The notes: a model not told the origin generated them from the sequence alone. A DNA stretch of 64,000 bases from Pantoea piersonii (GCF_003612015.1 NZ_RARB01000001.1:124001-188000); one strand, 5' to 3'; shown: positions 7,864-19,700, numbered from the stretch's first letter. Numbers and translations: made by a program.

Positions 7864-8034
7864 TTAGCGATGCACTTCACCGCACAGCAGGACCACGCCA
7901 GGTCGTACTTTATGGATACGATCCGCCATGGCTTCACAGGCCGCTTTAGTCGGATAAATCCGCTCTGATACCGGCAAGGCATCGCAGGCGTCGTGGCCGC
8001 AGGCGCTCACTAACAACACAAATCCAATCAACAT
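7864..8034 (-). CDS. 56-aa cysteine-rich exported or lipoprotein-like small protein
   Basis: The ATG at 8034 has a strong AAAGGAG eight bases upstream. The product begins MLIGFVLLVSAC, a short hydrophobic stretch ending in a lipobox-like VSAC. About 45 residues follow with four more or fewer evenly spaced cysteines (GHDACDALP, KAACEAMADR, VVLLCGEVH). The N terminus lacks the usual basic residues of a signal peptide, so lipoprotein processing is uncertain. Not recognised. It stands alone between two minus-strand genes. Confidence 0.55.
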   Translation of the reverse strand: MLIGFVLLVSACGHDACDALPVSERIYPTKAACEAMADRIHKVRPGVVLLCGEVHR

Positions 8035-8152
8035 GGCTCGACTCCTTTACACGGTCTTATTGGTACGGACTGTGATGCTTAGATTCCTTTTTTACGATCC
8101 AGTATAGACAAACGTGTCGGCACGGCATTATCCGCCTGAGCGGTTTTGCGCC

Positions 8153-8800
8153 TCAGGATAAAAACCAGGCGGGCAGCAGGGCGATAAGGTTATTGAAAGT
8201 ATGCAGAAAAATCGGCAAGGCCAGGCTGTTGCTGCGCAGGCGGGCATAGCAGAGCAGCAGCGAAAAGAGCGTCAGCGCCACCAGCGTTTCCCAGTGCACA
8301 TACTGCGTATGCATCGCTGCAAACAGCAGCGAGGTCAGCAGCATACAGGCGAAGCGGCTGCGCGGCGCCCACAGCAGAAACGCCTGCAGCAGAAAACCGC
8401 GAAACAGCACCTCTTCAAATACCGGCGCCAGCAGCACGGCGGTCAGCAGCAGGATCAGCATTGAATTGCGTCCCTGCTGCGCCTGCTCCACCAGCCAGCC
8501 TTCCGGCTGCAAAAACTGTGTCTGCGCCGCCATCAGCACAAACAGCGCGAAAATAAAGAGCAGCGTCTGGCGAACGCGCAGCTCGCCCAGCGGCAGATCG
8601 CTGCGGCGCTGGCAATAAAAACGGTAAAGCGGATAGATCACAGCGAATTCAAACAGGCAGAGCACCGGCACCAGCAGACCGTCGTTACGCAGCACGCCGT
8701 AATTAGGAAACAGCGTAATCAGCATCGTCACGAGGTAATAGACCACAAAGCTGCCGACGTAGAACAGCGTCAACGTCACTCTGTCGGGATTGGTGTTCAT
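8153..8800 (-). CDS. CPBP family intramembrane glutamic endopeptidase
   Basis: A 215-aa polytopic membrane protein. The CPBP/Abi signature motifs are in order: EEVLFRGFLLQ (motif 1, paired Glu and Arg), FAAMHTQYVHW (motif 2, His), and FLHTFNNLIALL (motif 3, His and Asn). These residues form the Glu/His active site of type II CAAX-protease-like enzymes; bacterial members act on membrane substrates that are mostly unknown. The start is uncertain: ATG 8800 (MNTNPDRVT) begins just before the first helix, but ATGs at 8815 and 8830 are in frame and none has a good ribosome site. It is divergent from the GGDEF/EAL gene. Confidence 0.82.
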   Translation of the reverse strand: MNTNPDRVTLTLFYVGSFVVYYLVTMLITLFPNYGVLRNDGLLVPVLCLFEFAVIYPLYRFYCQRRSDLPLGELRVRQTLLFIFALFVLMAAQTQFLQPEGWLVEQAQQGRNSMLILLLTAVLLAPVFEEVLFRGFLLQAFLLWAPRSRFACMLLTSLLFAAMHTQYVHWETLVALTLFSLLLCYARLRSNSLALPIFLHTFNNLIALLPAWFLS

Positions 8801-8903
8801 AGGCGACCCAGCCATTGAAGGAAAGCGCATAGTAGCAACGCGCCCGATCCCTGTCGAGGGAGGCGCGTCTACAAACTCACCACAGTAAATTCCGCCCTCA
8901 GGC

Positions 8904-8930
8904 TAAAACCGCGGCGCTGCGCGCCGATAA
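8904..8930 (+). promoter_or_regulatory. sigma-28 (FliA) promoter of the GGDEF/EAL gene
   Basis: TAAA, exactly 15 bases, then a perfect GCCGATAA at 8923-8930. Predicted start near 8937, leader about 80 nt to the ATG at 9017. It links the c-di-GMP enzyme to late flagellar gene expression. Confidence 0.7.
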
Positions 8931-9016
8931 CGCTTAAACCTGTTCGGCTCCACAGCGTCAGCCGTAGACGCTCTGCCGCCCGAACGCATCTTACCGCTTT
9001 GTTGTGAGCGCTCCTG

Positions 9017-11620
9017 ATGACTTTTGTTCCACCGGAATCGCCGTCGCGCCTTTTTGCGCTGGCGGCTGAAGATCGCACCCTGCGCAGCACGCGCCGCAGC
9101 CTGCGCATCTTTTCGCTGCTGCTCTCGGGCGTGCTGCTGCTCGCCGTGCTGATGGTGCTCGTCATCGCCCAGCGGCAGAACCGCGACGCCACCGCCCACG
9201 ATCGTCAGCGGCTGCACCAGGCGTGGGAGGCCCGCCAGGAGACGATGCTGACAGACGTGCGCGACTATGCGTTCTGGGGCGAAGCCTGGCATAACCTGCA
9301 CGCGACGATAAATAAACGCTGGGCCTGGGATGAAGAGAATCTCGGGCCGGATCTCTATAACGAATATCACTACGAAGGCGTCTTTGTGGTGGATAACGCT
9401 GGCCACACGCGCTATGCCGTCATTAACGGAAAACTGACTGATTTGCCGCTGGAAGCCTGGCTTGGTGCGCAGAGCGCCTCGCTGCTGCACGATGCGCGCA
9501 GGCTGGATAACGCCGCGCTGGCACGCAACGCCGTGATTGAACAACAGCCAGCCATTATCGTGGCGGCGCCCATCACGATGGGAAAAGCGACAAAGTTGAC
9601 TGGCCAGTCGGGAGCGCCATCGGTAATGATCTTCGTTAACCTGTTTACGCCCGCCAAACTGGAGTCGCTGGGCAAGATGCTCGACGTCTGGGCGCCGCGT
9701 GGAATCGCGGACGGCAGCGACGAGCAGCGGCTGCCGTCCATGACGCTGGAGGCGATGGACGGCAAAGCAGTGGTACTGCGCTGGCAGCCGAAAATGCCCG
9801 GCACGCGCCTGCTTATGCTGCTGCTGCCGATCCTGGCGGCGATGGCGCTGGTCACCGGCTGGATTACGCGCCGCGTCAGCCGCCACGCGCTGCATCACGC
9901 CATTCTCTCCGATCGGCGCTTCGCCATGCTGACGATCAGCCAGCAGGAGCTGGCGCACAGCGAGGCGCGCTTTCGCGATCTGGCTGAGGCCGCCTCGGAC
10001 TGGATCTGGGAAACCGATGAGCAGGGGCGGCTCATCTATCTCTCTTCCCGCTTTCATCGCCTGACCGGCCATCAGATCGCCGACTGGACGGGCGAGCATA
10101 TCGATCGTCTGTTGACGCACTCCAGTCATTCGCTGGTGGCCTGGCTGATGCGTCAGGAGGAGAGCAGCCCCTCTGCGCCGCTGCGCTGTCAGTTTATGAG
10201 CGCGCAGGGGGAGCGCCGCATCGGCCATCTGGTGGCGAAAACCATCTGGCACAACGGCCGTCGCGCAGGGTTTCGCGGTACCGTATCGGATATTACTCAG
10301 GGGATGGAAGCGGAGGCGCGCATCCAGTTTCTTTCACGCCATGATGCGCTGACCGGGCTCTCCAACCGCATTCAGCTGCAGGAGTTCCTGACGCGCCATC
10401 TGGAACCGCCTCATCTGGCTTCGCCGCTGGCGATCGTCAGCCTCGATCTCGATCAGTTCAAGCCGCTGAACGATAACTGGGGCCACACGGCAGGCGATCA
10501 GGTGCTGAATCAGATGGCGCAGCGATTGCAGCGCGGCGTTGGTCCTCACGAGCTGGCGGCGCGGCTGGGTGGCGATGAGTTTGTGCTGGTGCTGCACGAA
10601 GGCGACGCGGAGATTGTGGAACACCGCTGCGCCCGTCTGCTGCAGGAAGTGCAGCAGCCGATCTATACCGGCCAGCATGCGCACTACCTGACTGCCAGCA
10701 TCGGCATCGCCTGTGCGCCGCAGGACGCCAGCCATCCTGAAGCGCTGCTGCGCATGTCGGATATCGCCCTTAACGAAGCGCGCGCGGCGGGGCGCAACTG
10801 CTGGGTCTGGTACGCCAATAACATGGCCAGCCAGCGCGACCATAAGCGCGATATGGCGCAACGTATTGAACAGGCGCTGCACAACGAGGAGTTTTGCCTG
10901 CACTATCAGCCGCGCTATCAGCTGCAAAGCGACAGGCTGGCGGGGGCGGAAGCGCTGATCCGCTGGCAGCCTGCAGGCAGCCAGCCGATTACGCCCGATC
11001 GCTTTATCCCGCTGGCGGAGGAGAATGGTCTGATCGTCGCCATCAGCGACTGGGTGCTGGCGCGCGCCTGTCAGGACGCCAGCGCCTGGGGCGCGGATCG
11101 CTATGTATCGGTCAATATCTCGCCGGTAGAGTTCCGCACCAACGATTTAGTGCAGCGTGTTGCGCGCGCGCTGGCCAACAGCGGGCTGCCCGCGACGCGG
11201 CTGGAGCTGGAGATTACGGAAAACGTCACGTTCGAACATCCGCAGCAGGCGCTGGAGGTGATGAAAGGGCTGCGCGCGCTGGGCGTGCGGTTGACGGTCG
11301 ATGATTTCGGCACCGGCTATGCGGCGCTGGGCTATCTGAAGACGTTTCCTTTTAACGGGCTGAAGATCGATCGTTCCTGGATGAAGGATTTTCCGGAGTC
11401 GCAGCAGGCGGAATCGGTGGTGGCGGGCATTATCGCGCTGGCGCACGCCTTTGCGCTGACGATTACGGCAGAAGGGATCGAGACAGAAGCGCAGCTTGAC
11501 CGCTTGAAGCAGCTCGCCTGCGAAGAGGGGCAGGGCTACTTTCTGGGGCGGCCGATGCCGCTGACGGACTTTACTGCGCTTCTGGACACCACATCTGCGA
11601 CTACATCGGTTCGGGCTTAA
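9017..11620 (+). CDS. membrane-bound diguanylate cyclase/phosphodiesterase (CHASE4-like, PAS, GGDEF, EAL)
   Basis: 867 aa. TM1 is at about 31-52 and TM2 at about 263-283. They enclose a periplasmic sensor domain of the CHASE4 kind (RDYAFWGEAWHNLHATINKRWAWDEENLGPD is typical, in part). A PAS domain (about 318-430; DWIWETDEQGRLIYLSSRF) follows. The GGDEF domain is canonical (GGDEF at 518-522) and the EAL domain is canonical (EAL at 645-647, later DDFGTGYAAL and TAEGIETEAQ). Both catalytic centres look intact, so it may make or degrade c-di-GMP depending on its sensor input. A FliA promoter lies upstream. Its stop overlaps a 21-codon ORF on the other strand by 4 nt. The specific E. coli counterpart was not recognised. 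Confidence 0.92.
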   Translation: MTFVPPESPSRLFALAAEDRTLRSTRRSLRIFSLLLSGVLLLAVLMVLVIAQRQNRDATAHDRQRLHQAWEARQETMLTDVRDYAFWGEAWHNLHATINKRWAWDEENLGPDLYNEYHYEGVFVVDNAGHTRYAVINGKLTDLPLEAWLGAQSASLLHDARRLDNAALARNAVIEQQPAIIVAAPITMGKATKLTGQSGAPSVMIFVNLFTPAKLESLGKMLDVWAPRGIADGSDEQRLPSMTLEAMDGKAVVLRWQPKMPGTRLLMLLLPILAAMALVTGWITRRVSRHALHHAILSDRRFAMLTISQQELAHSEARFRDLAEAASDWIWETDEQGRLIYLSSRFHRLTGHQIADWTGEHIDRLLTHSSHSLVAWLMRQEESSPSAPLRCQFMSAQGERRIGHLVAKTIWHNGRRAGFRGTVSDITQGMEAEARIQFLSRHDALTGLSNRIQLQEFLTRHLEPPHLASPLAIVSLDLDQFKPLNDNWGHTAGDQVLNQMAQRLQRGVGPHELAARLGGDEFVLVLHEGDAEIVEHRCARLLQEVQQPIYTGQHAHYLTASIGIACAPQDASHPEALLRMSDIALNEARAAGRNCWVWYANNMASQRDHKRDMAQRIEQALHNEEFCLHYQPRYQLQSDRLAGAEALIRWQPAGSQPITPDRFIPLAEENGLIVAISDWVLARACQDASAWGADRYVSVNISPVEFRTNDLVQRVARALANSGLPATRLELEITENVTFEHPQQALEVMKGLRALGVRLTVDDFGTGYAALGYLKTFPFNGLKIDRSWMKDFPESQQAESVVAGIIALAHAFALTITAEGIETEAQLDRLKQLACEEGQGYFLGRPMPLTDFTALLDTTSATTSVRA

Positions 11621-11682
11621 CGTACTTTAACCGCCACGGCGGTCATCAGAACGGCAAAGCCCACAAAAATTGCCAGTTCCAT
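11617..11682 (-). CDS. possible 21-aa membrane micropeptide
   Basis: ATG 11682 is preceded by GAGGAGG at ideal distance, the strongest ribosome site in this part of the window. The product MELAIFVGFAVLMTAVAVKVR is one hydrophobic helix with a basic C terminus, like other enterobacterial membrane micropeptides. It ends tail-to-tail with the GGDEF/EAL gene, overlapping by 4 nt. It is below most gene-finder cut-offs. Not matched to a known small protein. Confidence 0.55.
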   Translation of the reverse strand: MELAIFVGFAVLMTAVAVKVR

Positions 11683-11884
11683 AGGATCCTCCTCAGATAA
11701 GTCTTAATAATTCTAGCGATCCGACCCGCCTGTTTTGGTCAGTAAGTGCGATTTATCTGAAAAAAGTAGCGGGAATCGCTGCATATGGCCTGCCCGCGGC
11801 ATCTTTTATCGCGTAAAGGGTTAAGCCTGACGCGATGCTTTGCTAGGATCCGGGGCCGGTTCACCCCGTTGATGAGGAGAAAAC

Positions 11885-12181
11885 GTGAAATATTATGGAA
11901 AAGCGCTGCTGGCGCTGGGAATGCTCGCCCTGACCGCCTGCCAGTCGGGCAGCAAACCCGACCAAACCGCATCAGGCGCGGACGCTGAAAGCGACACCTG
12001 TGGCGCCTCGCAGTATCAGAACTACAGAGGAAAACCGCTCAGTGCCGTCAACAGCCTGCGTTTTGACACGCCGGTGCGCGCCATTCCGTGGAACAGCGCG
12101 GTCACGATGGACTTCAATCTGCATCGCCTGAACTTCCTGGCGGACAAGAGCGGCACCATCAGCCAGGTTTACTGCGGCTGA
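11885..12181 (+). CDS. I78-family peptidase-inhibitor-like lipoprotein
   Basis: 98 aa from GTG 11885, with GAGGAG upstream. It has a lipoprotein signal MKYYGKALLALGMLALTAC with lipobox LTAC and lipidated Cys19. The mature domain CGASQYQNYRGKPLSAVNSL and later RAIPWNSAVTMDFNLHRLNFLADKSGTISQVYCG fit the I78 serine-protease-inhibitor fold (short beta-sheet with a conserved Arg-Gly-Lys-Pro loop and a terminal Cys). Members are thought to protect against secreted proteases, or to be structural; no activity can be inferred for this one. The gene is single, with no promoter assigned. Confidence 0.78.
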   Translation: MKYYGKALLALGMLALTACQSGSKPDQTASGADAESDTCGASQYQNYRGKPLSAVNSLRFDTPVRAIPWNSAVTMDFNLHRLNFLADKSGTISQVYCG

Positions 12182-12224
12182 CGCGTCATAAAAAAAGCGT
12201 GGCATTGTCATGCGCTGGTCATCA

Positions 12225-12322
12225 AGGGGGACGAGGATAGATCGCGGATAACAGAGATTTCCTCGTCACTCTCAATATGCAATGCTCGTCTTGTTTATTC
12301 CCGCCTCGGCGGGAATTTTTTT
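12225..12322 (+). ncRNA. candidate small RNA (stem-loop, single-stranded middle, terminator)
   Basis: An 8-bp perfect stem GACGAGGA/TCCTCGTC (12230-12237 and 12260-12267, 22-nt loop) is followed by about 29 unpaired, pyrimidine-rich bases. A textbook terminator at 12297-12322 ends the unit. It encodes no protein. The layout resembles Hfq-type sRNAs, but I could not match it to RprA, DsrA, MicA, RyhB or other sRNAs I can recall, and no clear promoter was found. It might instead be the structured 3' end of the preceding lipoprotein mRNA. Confidence 0.35.
12297..12322 (+). terminator. rho-independent terminator
   Basis: ATTCCCGCC-TC-GGCGGGAAT followed by a run of T on the plus strand. It lies 115 bp after the I78-like gene and just beyond the 3' end of the opposite AriR-like gene. 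Confidence 0.85.
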
Positions 12323-12325
12323 AGC

Positions 12326-12574
12326 CTAATCCTGCGAATCGGTTTCCATTAACTGCGCCAGTAACTGACGATAGGTTTCCAGACGACGCGCATCGCCTTC
12401 CACCTCCAGTCGCTGAATGACGCGTGCAATCACGGCTTTATTGGTTGCGGGCTGGCCAGCTTCCATTAATTCTCGCAGGATCACCGCCAGCAGCTCAGAC
12501 GCCTGCGGAGCGTTCCATGCGGGGCTATTGAAATAGTCCACAATTGCACGGCTGGCACTGTTTTGAGCTCTCAT
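12326..12574 (-). CDS. AriR/YmgB-family biofilm/acid-resistance regulator-like protein
   Basis: 82 aa. The core ELLAVILRELMEAGQPATNKAVIARVIQRLEVEGDARRLETYRQLLAQLM follows the AriR/YmgB pattern (small all-helical dimer; YmgB/AriR/YmgC in E. coli affect biofilm and acid resistance). ATG 12574 has GGAGGTGAAT in front; a GTG two codons upstream is less likely. It is the second AriR-like gene in the window (see 4270-4482). The terminator next to its stop codon is on the other strand. Confidence 0.75.
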   Translation of the reverse strand: MRAQNSASRAIVDYFNSPAWNAPQASELLAVILRELMEAGQPATNKAVIARVIQRLEVEGDARRLETYRQLLAQLMETDSQD

Positions 12575-12997
12575 ATTCACCTCCGCTAAGGCGACGGCGC
12601 GTCTGTCACGGCCTGCGGGCGCAGCGTGATAGTCAACGTGATTTTTAACTGTGGACCTGCCGCGACGGGATCTGGCGGAGGCGTTAGCGTGGCCAGGACG
12701 CCACGCCGACGCCAGTGGAAACTGGCGTTTTTTTAAACATACAACTGACGCCAGCGCTTGTCAGTAACAGGCTGACATATTTTTTCATTTCTCCTGACAC
12801 TCCGTGGGATCCCGAGCGCAGCCGCGCTGCTAAGCGAACGGAATCGCTGCTAAAAAGCGTTAATGGTTTATATAAGAGAGTGAAAAGGGCGACGGGCAGC
12901 GAAAAACGGCGTTTTTCATTAGGTGCCATGTTTTGTCGCTCGGGGATTAAGAGGCGTTGCTAGACTGTCGCTTCCCTCTGTTACCGCCTCTTTGCTC
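12575..12997. other. 423-bp gap between the AriR-like gene and the mdtG-like gene
   Basis: It contains the AriR-like gene's upstream region, an orphan terminator at 12709-12734, and the upstream region of the mdtG-like gene. Two open frames of about 80 codons (12715-12963 plus, 12684-12929 minus) have no ribosome site or family resemblance and are not called. Confidence 0.5.
12709..12734 (+). terminator. orphan rho-independent terminator
   Basis: ACGCCAGT-GGAA-ACTGGCGT followed by seven T. No plus-strand gene lies upstream until the terminator at 12297, so it must end either an unannotated transcript (possible sRNA starting between about 12575 and 12700) or read-through. Confidence 0.75.
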
Positions 12998-17313
<4,316 letters not shown>

Positions 17314-17543
17314 GAGGGTTTTCCCGCTCGCTGTAAAGCGTGTCGGTTGAATACTGTGCTGAATTTTTTATCCCACTCTGCGCCAGAAACGGGCCGGATA
17401 CGATTTTTATGTCACTTTCGTGCCAGCAAATTGTTAAGCCTGGTATGCAATGGTTAATACCGCTCTGAGTAAGAGTATTCTCTCTTGTCGCCCTGTCTGG
17501 GCACTCATACACTCAGCCCGTTTTCATCTACCCTGAGGTTGTT

Positions 17544-17705
17544 ATGGTACGTATTGTTAAAATTGCCGCGGTCGTGGCGCTGGTCACCGCGCTTAGCGGT
17601 TGTCTTTTCCCGCCTCCGGGCGGCGGCGGTGGCCCTGGCGGCGGCGGCGGCGGTGGTGGTGGCGGTTGGGGCGGTCCAGGTCACGGTTTTGCTGGTCCGC
17701 GTTAA
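17544..17705 (+). CDS. glycine-rich small lipoprotein (53 aa)
   Basis: MVRIVKIAAVVALVTALSGC is a textbook lipoprotein signal with lipobox LSGC and lipidated Cys20. The mature part is only 33 residues: LFPPPGG, a run of glycines (two blocks of 5 and 10), then WGGPGHGFAGPR. GAGG lies upstream of the ATG. The function of such tiny Gly-rich lipoproteins is unknown. It stands alone between lacZ (divergent) and iraP. The glycine tract is a long GGC/GGT repeat and may vary in length between strains. Confidence 0.7.
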   Translation: MVRIVKIAAVVALVTALSGCLFPPPGGGGGPGGGGGGGGGGWGGPGHGFAGPR

Positions 17706-17792
17706 CCCCACATAGCATCCGCTTTATTTTGGGCTGAAACGATTTACGTCTCGCTTAATTAACCGTAAAACGTTTCGCCCGCTTCCTGAAAT

Positions 17793-17809
17793 TCGTTTAG
17801 CCCCTGTTT
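17793..17809 (+). promoter_or_regulatory. possible PhoP box upstream of iraP
   Basis: CGTTTA-GCCCC-TGTTTT matches the direct repeat (G/T)GTTTA-N5-(G/T)GTTTA at 10 of 12 positions. iraP is PhoP-activated in Salmonella. No good -10 follows at the expected distance, so this is suggestive only. Confidence 0.35.
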
Positions 17810-17913
17810 TGATAAAAGTGATGATAAGCAGCCGAGGAAAATCGGCTAAAAGCGCTATGTTTTTATTTTGGCGAGTGATAACGTCTGCTTTTATTAACCT
17901 GTGAGACAAGGGC

Positions 17914-18168
17914 ATGAAGAACCTTATCGCTGAATTACTGGTAAAACTGGCGGCGAAAGAAGCGGAGTCTAAGGAACTGGTGGCTCAGGTCGAGGCACTG
18001 GAGATTATCGTTACGGCAATGCTGCGTAAGCTTGAGCCGGAACAGCAACACGCTATCGCCGCAGGCATCGACAACGCAATGCAGAATGCGAATGCCGACA
18101 CCAGTAGTGAAGATGCGCTTTTGTTGCGTAACTACCTGGACAAATTACTTAACCATCCTCGCGTCTGA
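17914..18168 (+). CDS. iraP: anti-adaptor protein IraP (sigma-S stabilisation)
   Basis: 84 aa (E. coli 86). The N-terminal half [19 protein letters not shown] and [15 protein letters not shown] is almost identical to E. coli IraP, and the C terminus keeps [14 protein letters not shown]. IraP binds the adaptor RssB and blocks delivery of RpoS to ClpXP during phosphate or magnesium starvation. The N-terminal heptad-like segment forms the RssB-binding coiled coil. In E. coli the next gene is phoA; here psiF follows directly after 108 bp. The upstream 208-bp region holds a possible PhoP box. Confidence 0.93.
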   Translation: MKNLIAELLVKLAAKEAESKELVAQVEALEIIVTAMLRKLEPEQQHAIAAGIDNAMQNANADTSSEDALLLRNYLDKLLNHPRV

Positions 18169-18276
18169 GAGAGAATAACGCGGCTGTGCGATCGGGGTTG
18201 CAAAATCGCGCAAAGTTTCATCGCGCTGTTTCCCTCGTGCCAGAATTAACGGATTGTTCATTGTGGAGTCTCAACC

Positions 18277-18585
18277 ATGAAGTTGCATTTAGCGGCAGTA
18301 GTGATGGCTGGTTTGCTGACCAGCGGCTTTGGCGCGGCCCATGCCGCCGAAAAAACGGCGCAGCAGCAAAAAATGACGCAGTGCAATCAGCACGCCAGTT
18401 CACAAAACCTGAAGGGCGACGCGCGTAAATCTTTTATGAGCGAGTGTCTGAAAAAAGAGAGCAAAATGTCCGGCATGTCGCCGCAGCAGATGAAAATGAA
18501 AAGCTGTAATACCGAAGCGGGCGATAAAAAGCTCAGCGGCGACGCCCGTAAAACCTTTATGAGCAGCTGCCTGAAAAAAGCCTGA
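18277..18585 (+). CDS. psiF: phosphate-starvation-inducible protein PsiF
   Basis: 102 aa. It has a signal peptide MKLHLAAVVMAGLLTSGFGAAHA, then two copies of the PsiF repeat. Copy 1 is MTQCNQHASSQNLKGDARKSFMSECLK; copy 2 is MKSCNTEAGDKKLSGDARKTFMSSCLK. Each copy has a pair of cysteines. The function is unknown; in E. coli psiF is cotranscribed after phoA under PhoB. Here phoA is absent between iraP and psiF, and no good Pho box was found in the short upstream gap. GGAG precedes the ATG. Confidence 0.9.
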   Translation: MKLHLAAVVMAGLLTSGFGAAHAAEKTAQQQKMTQCNQHASSQNLKGDARKSFMSECLKKESKMSGMSPQQMKMKSCNTEAGDKKLSGDARKTFMSSCLKKA

Positions 18586-18600
18586 TCCTCCTCTGTTTTA

Positions 18601-18621
18601 CACGGCCGCGCCGCGGCCGTG
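18601..18621 (+). repeat. GC-rich perfect palindrome after psiF
   Basis: A 10-1-10 inverted repeat, CACGGCCGCG / CGCGGCCGTG, 15 nt past the psiF stop. No T run follows, so it is a stable 3'-end hairpin rather than a standard intrinsic terminator. Confidence 0.6.
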
Positions 18622-18640
18622 ATCGCTTCTCCGCACAGAC

Positions 18641-18657
18641 CGTTTAACCTGCGTTTA
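18641..18657 (+). promoter_or_regulatory. possible PhoP box upstream of lpxO
   Basis: CGTTTA-ACCTG-CGTTTA, two identical GTTTA hexamers 11 bp apart, as in PhoP boxes, 132 bp before the lpxO ATG. PhoPQ control of 2-hydroxylation of lipid A is known in Salmonella. The -10 was not identified. Confidence 0.45.
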
Positions 18658-18788
18658 ATAAAGGCGCAGCTCGCCGCACGCGTTGCAAAACCGCTAAATA
18701 AAAATTTATCTAAATATTATTTCCTCGCTATTTCATTGCGTTTAGCGCAATCGAAACCTTCAAAAGTGCAACATAAGGAACCCGTTGT

Positions 18789-19700
18789 ATGGTCGCGGCT
18801 ATTATTATTGGCGTTTTTCTGCTTAGCGTTTTTTATGCCCATTCCCGCGGTGTGGAAAAACAGACGTTATCGCGCCAGCTTTTCGATCACTCTACGTTTA
18901 TGGCGCCGATTAATATGTTTATGACCGGCTTTTCAACGCTGCCGGCAAAACAGCCCTATTTTCCAGTAGACGATTTTCCCGAACTGCGTCAGCTCACCGA
19001 AAACTGGCAGGTGATCCGTGAAGAGGCGTTGCGCCTGCAGGATCATATCAAGGCGGCGCAAACAAACAACGACGCTGGTTTTAATACCTTTTTTAAACGC
19101 GGCTGGAAGCGCTTTTATCTGAAATGGTACAGCGATGCGCATCCTTCGGCGCGCGAACTCTGTCCGGTCACTACCGAACTGGTCAGTCGTATTCCTTCCG
19201 TGAAGGCGGCTATGTTCGCCGAACTGCCGGCGGGCAGCCATCTGGGCAAACATCGCGATCCCTATGCCGGATCGGTGCGCTACCATCTCGGTCTGCAAAC
19301 GCCGAACGACGATCGCTGCTTTATTGAGGTCGATGGTCAGCGCCATAGCTGGCGCGACGGCGAGGCGGTGATTTTTGACGAAACCTATGTGCACTGGGCG
19401 CAAAACGAAAGCGAGCAAACGCGCATTATCCTGTTTTGCGATATCGAGCGGCCAATGAAGTGGCGCTGGGCGCAGGCGGTGAATCACTGGGTCGGCAGCT
19501 CGCTGATGTCAGCAGCCGCCTCGCCCAATGATGAAAACGACCGCACCGGCTTTATCAATCGCATTTTTAAATATGTCTATGCGCTGCGCGATGCGGGCCA
19601 GAATCTGAAGAAGCGCAACCGTAAATTCTACTACTGGGTCAAACACAGCCTGATCGCCGCGATATTCGCCCTGATTATCATTCCCAGCCTCTTCTTTTAA
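18789..19700 (+). CDS. lpxO: lipid A 2-hydroxylase LpxO (Fe2+/2-oxoglutarate dioxygenase)
   Basis: 303 aa, the length of Salmonella LpxO. An N-terminal membrane helix (2-16) and a C-terminal one (about 284-301) flank an aspartyl/asparaginyl-beta-hydroxylase domain. Iron ligands are visible as His-Arg-Asp-Pro (HLGKHRDPYAG) and a distal His in DETYVHWAQNES; the 2-oxoglutarate Arg is in QTRIILFCD. The enzyme adds a 2-OH to the secondary acyl chain of lipid A on the cytoplasmic face of the inner membrane. A possible PhoP box is upstream and a terminator hairpin follows. It occupies the place of dgcC in E. coli. Confidence 0.88.
   Translation: MVAAIIIGVFLLSVFYAHSRGVEKQTLSRQLFDHSTFMAPINMFMTGFSTLPAKQPYFPVDDFPELRQLTENWQVIREEALRLQDHIKAAQTNNDAGFNTFFKRGWKRFYLKWYSDAHPSARELCPVTTELVSRIPSVKAAMFAELPAGSHLGKHRDPYAGSVRYHLGLQTPNDDRCFIEVDGQRHSWRDGEAVIFDETYVHWAQNESEQTRIILFCDIERPMKWRWAQAVNHWVGSSLMSAAASPNDENDRTGFINRIFKYVYALRDAGQNLKKRNRKFYYWVKHSLIAAIFALIIIPSLFF

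Noticed and set aside
8903..10252. Open frame of ~450 codons opposite the GGDEF/EAL gene
   Set aside because: High-GC antisense shadow; Arg/Gln/His-rich with no family features.
12684..12963. Two frames of ~80 codons in the gap before the mdtG-like gene
   Set aside because: No Shine-Dalgarno, odd composition, overlap each other and a terminator.
18186..18276. Pho box in front of psiF
   Set aside because: No pair of CTGTCAT-like units found.
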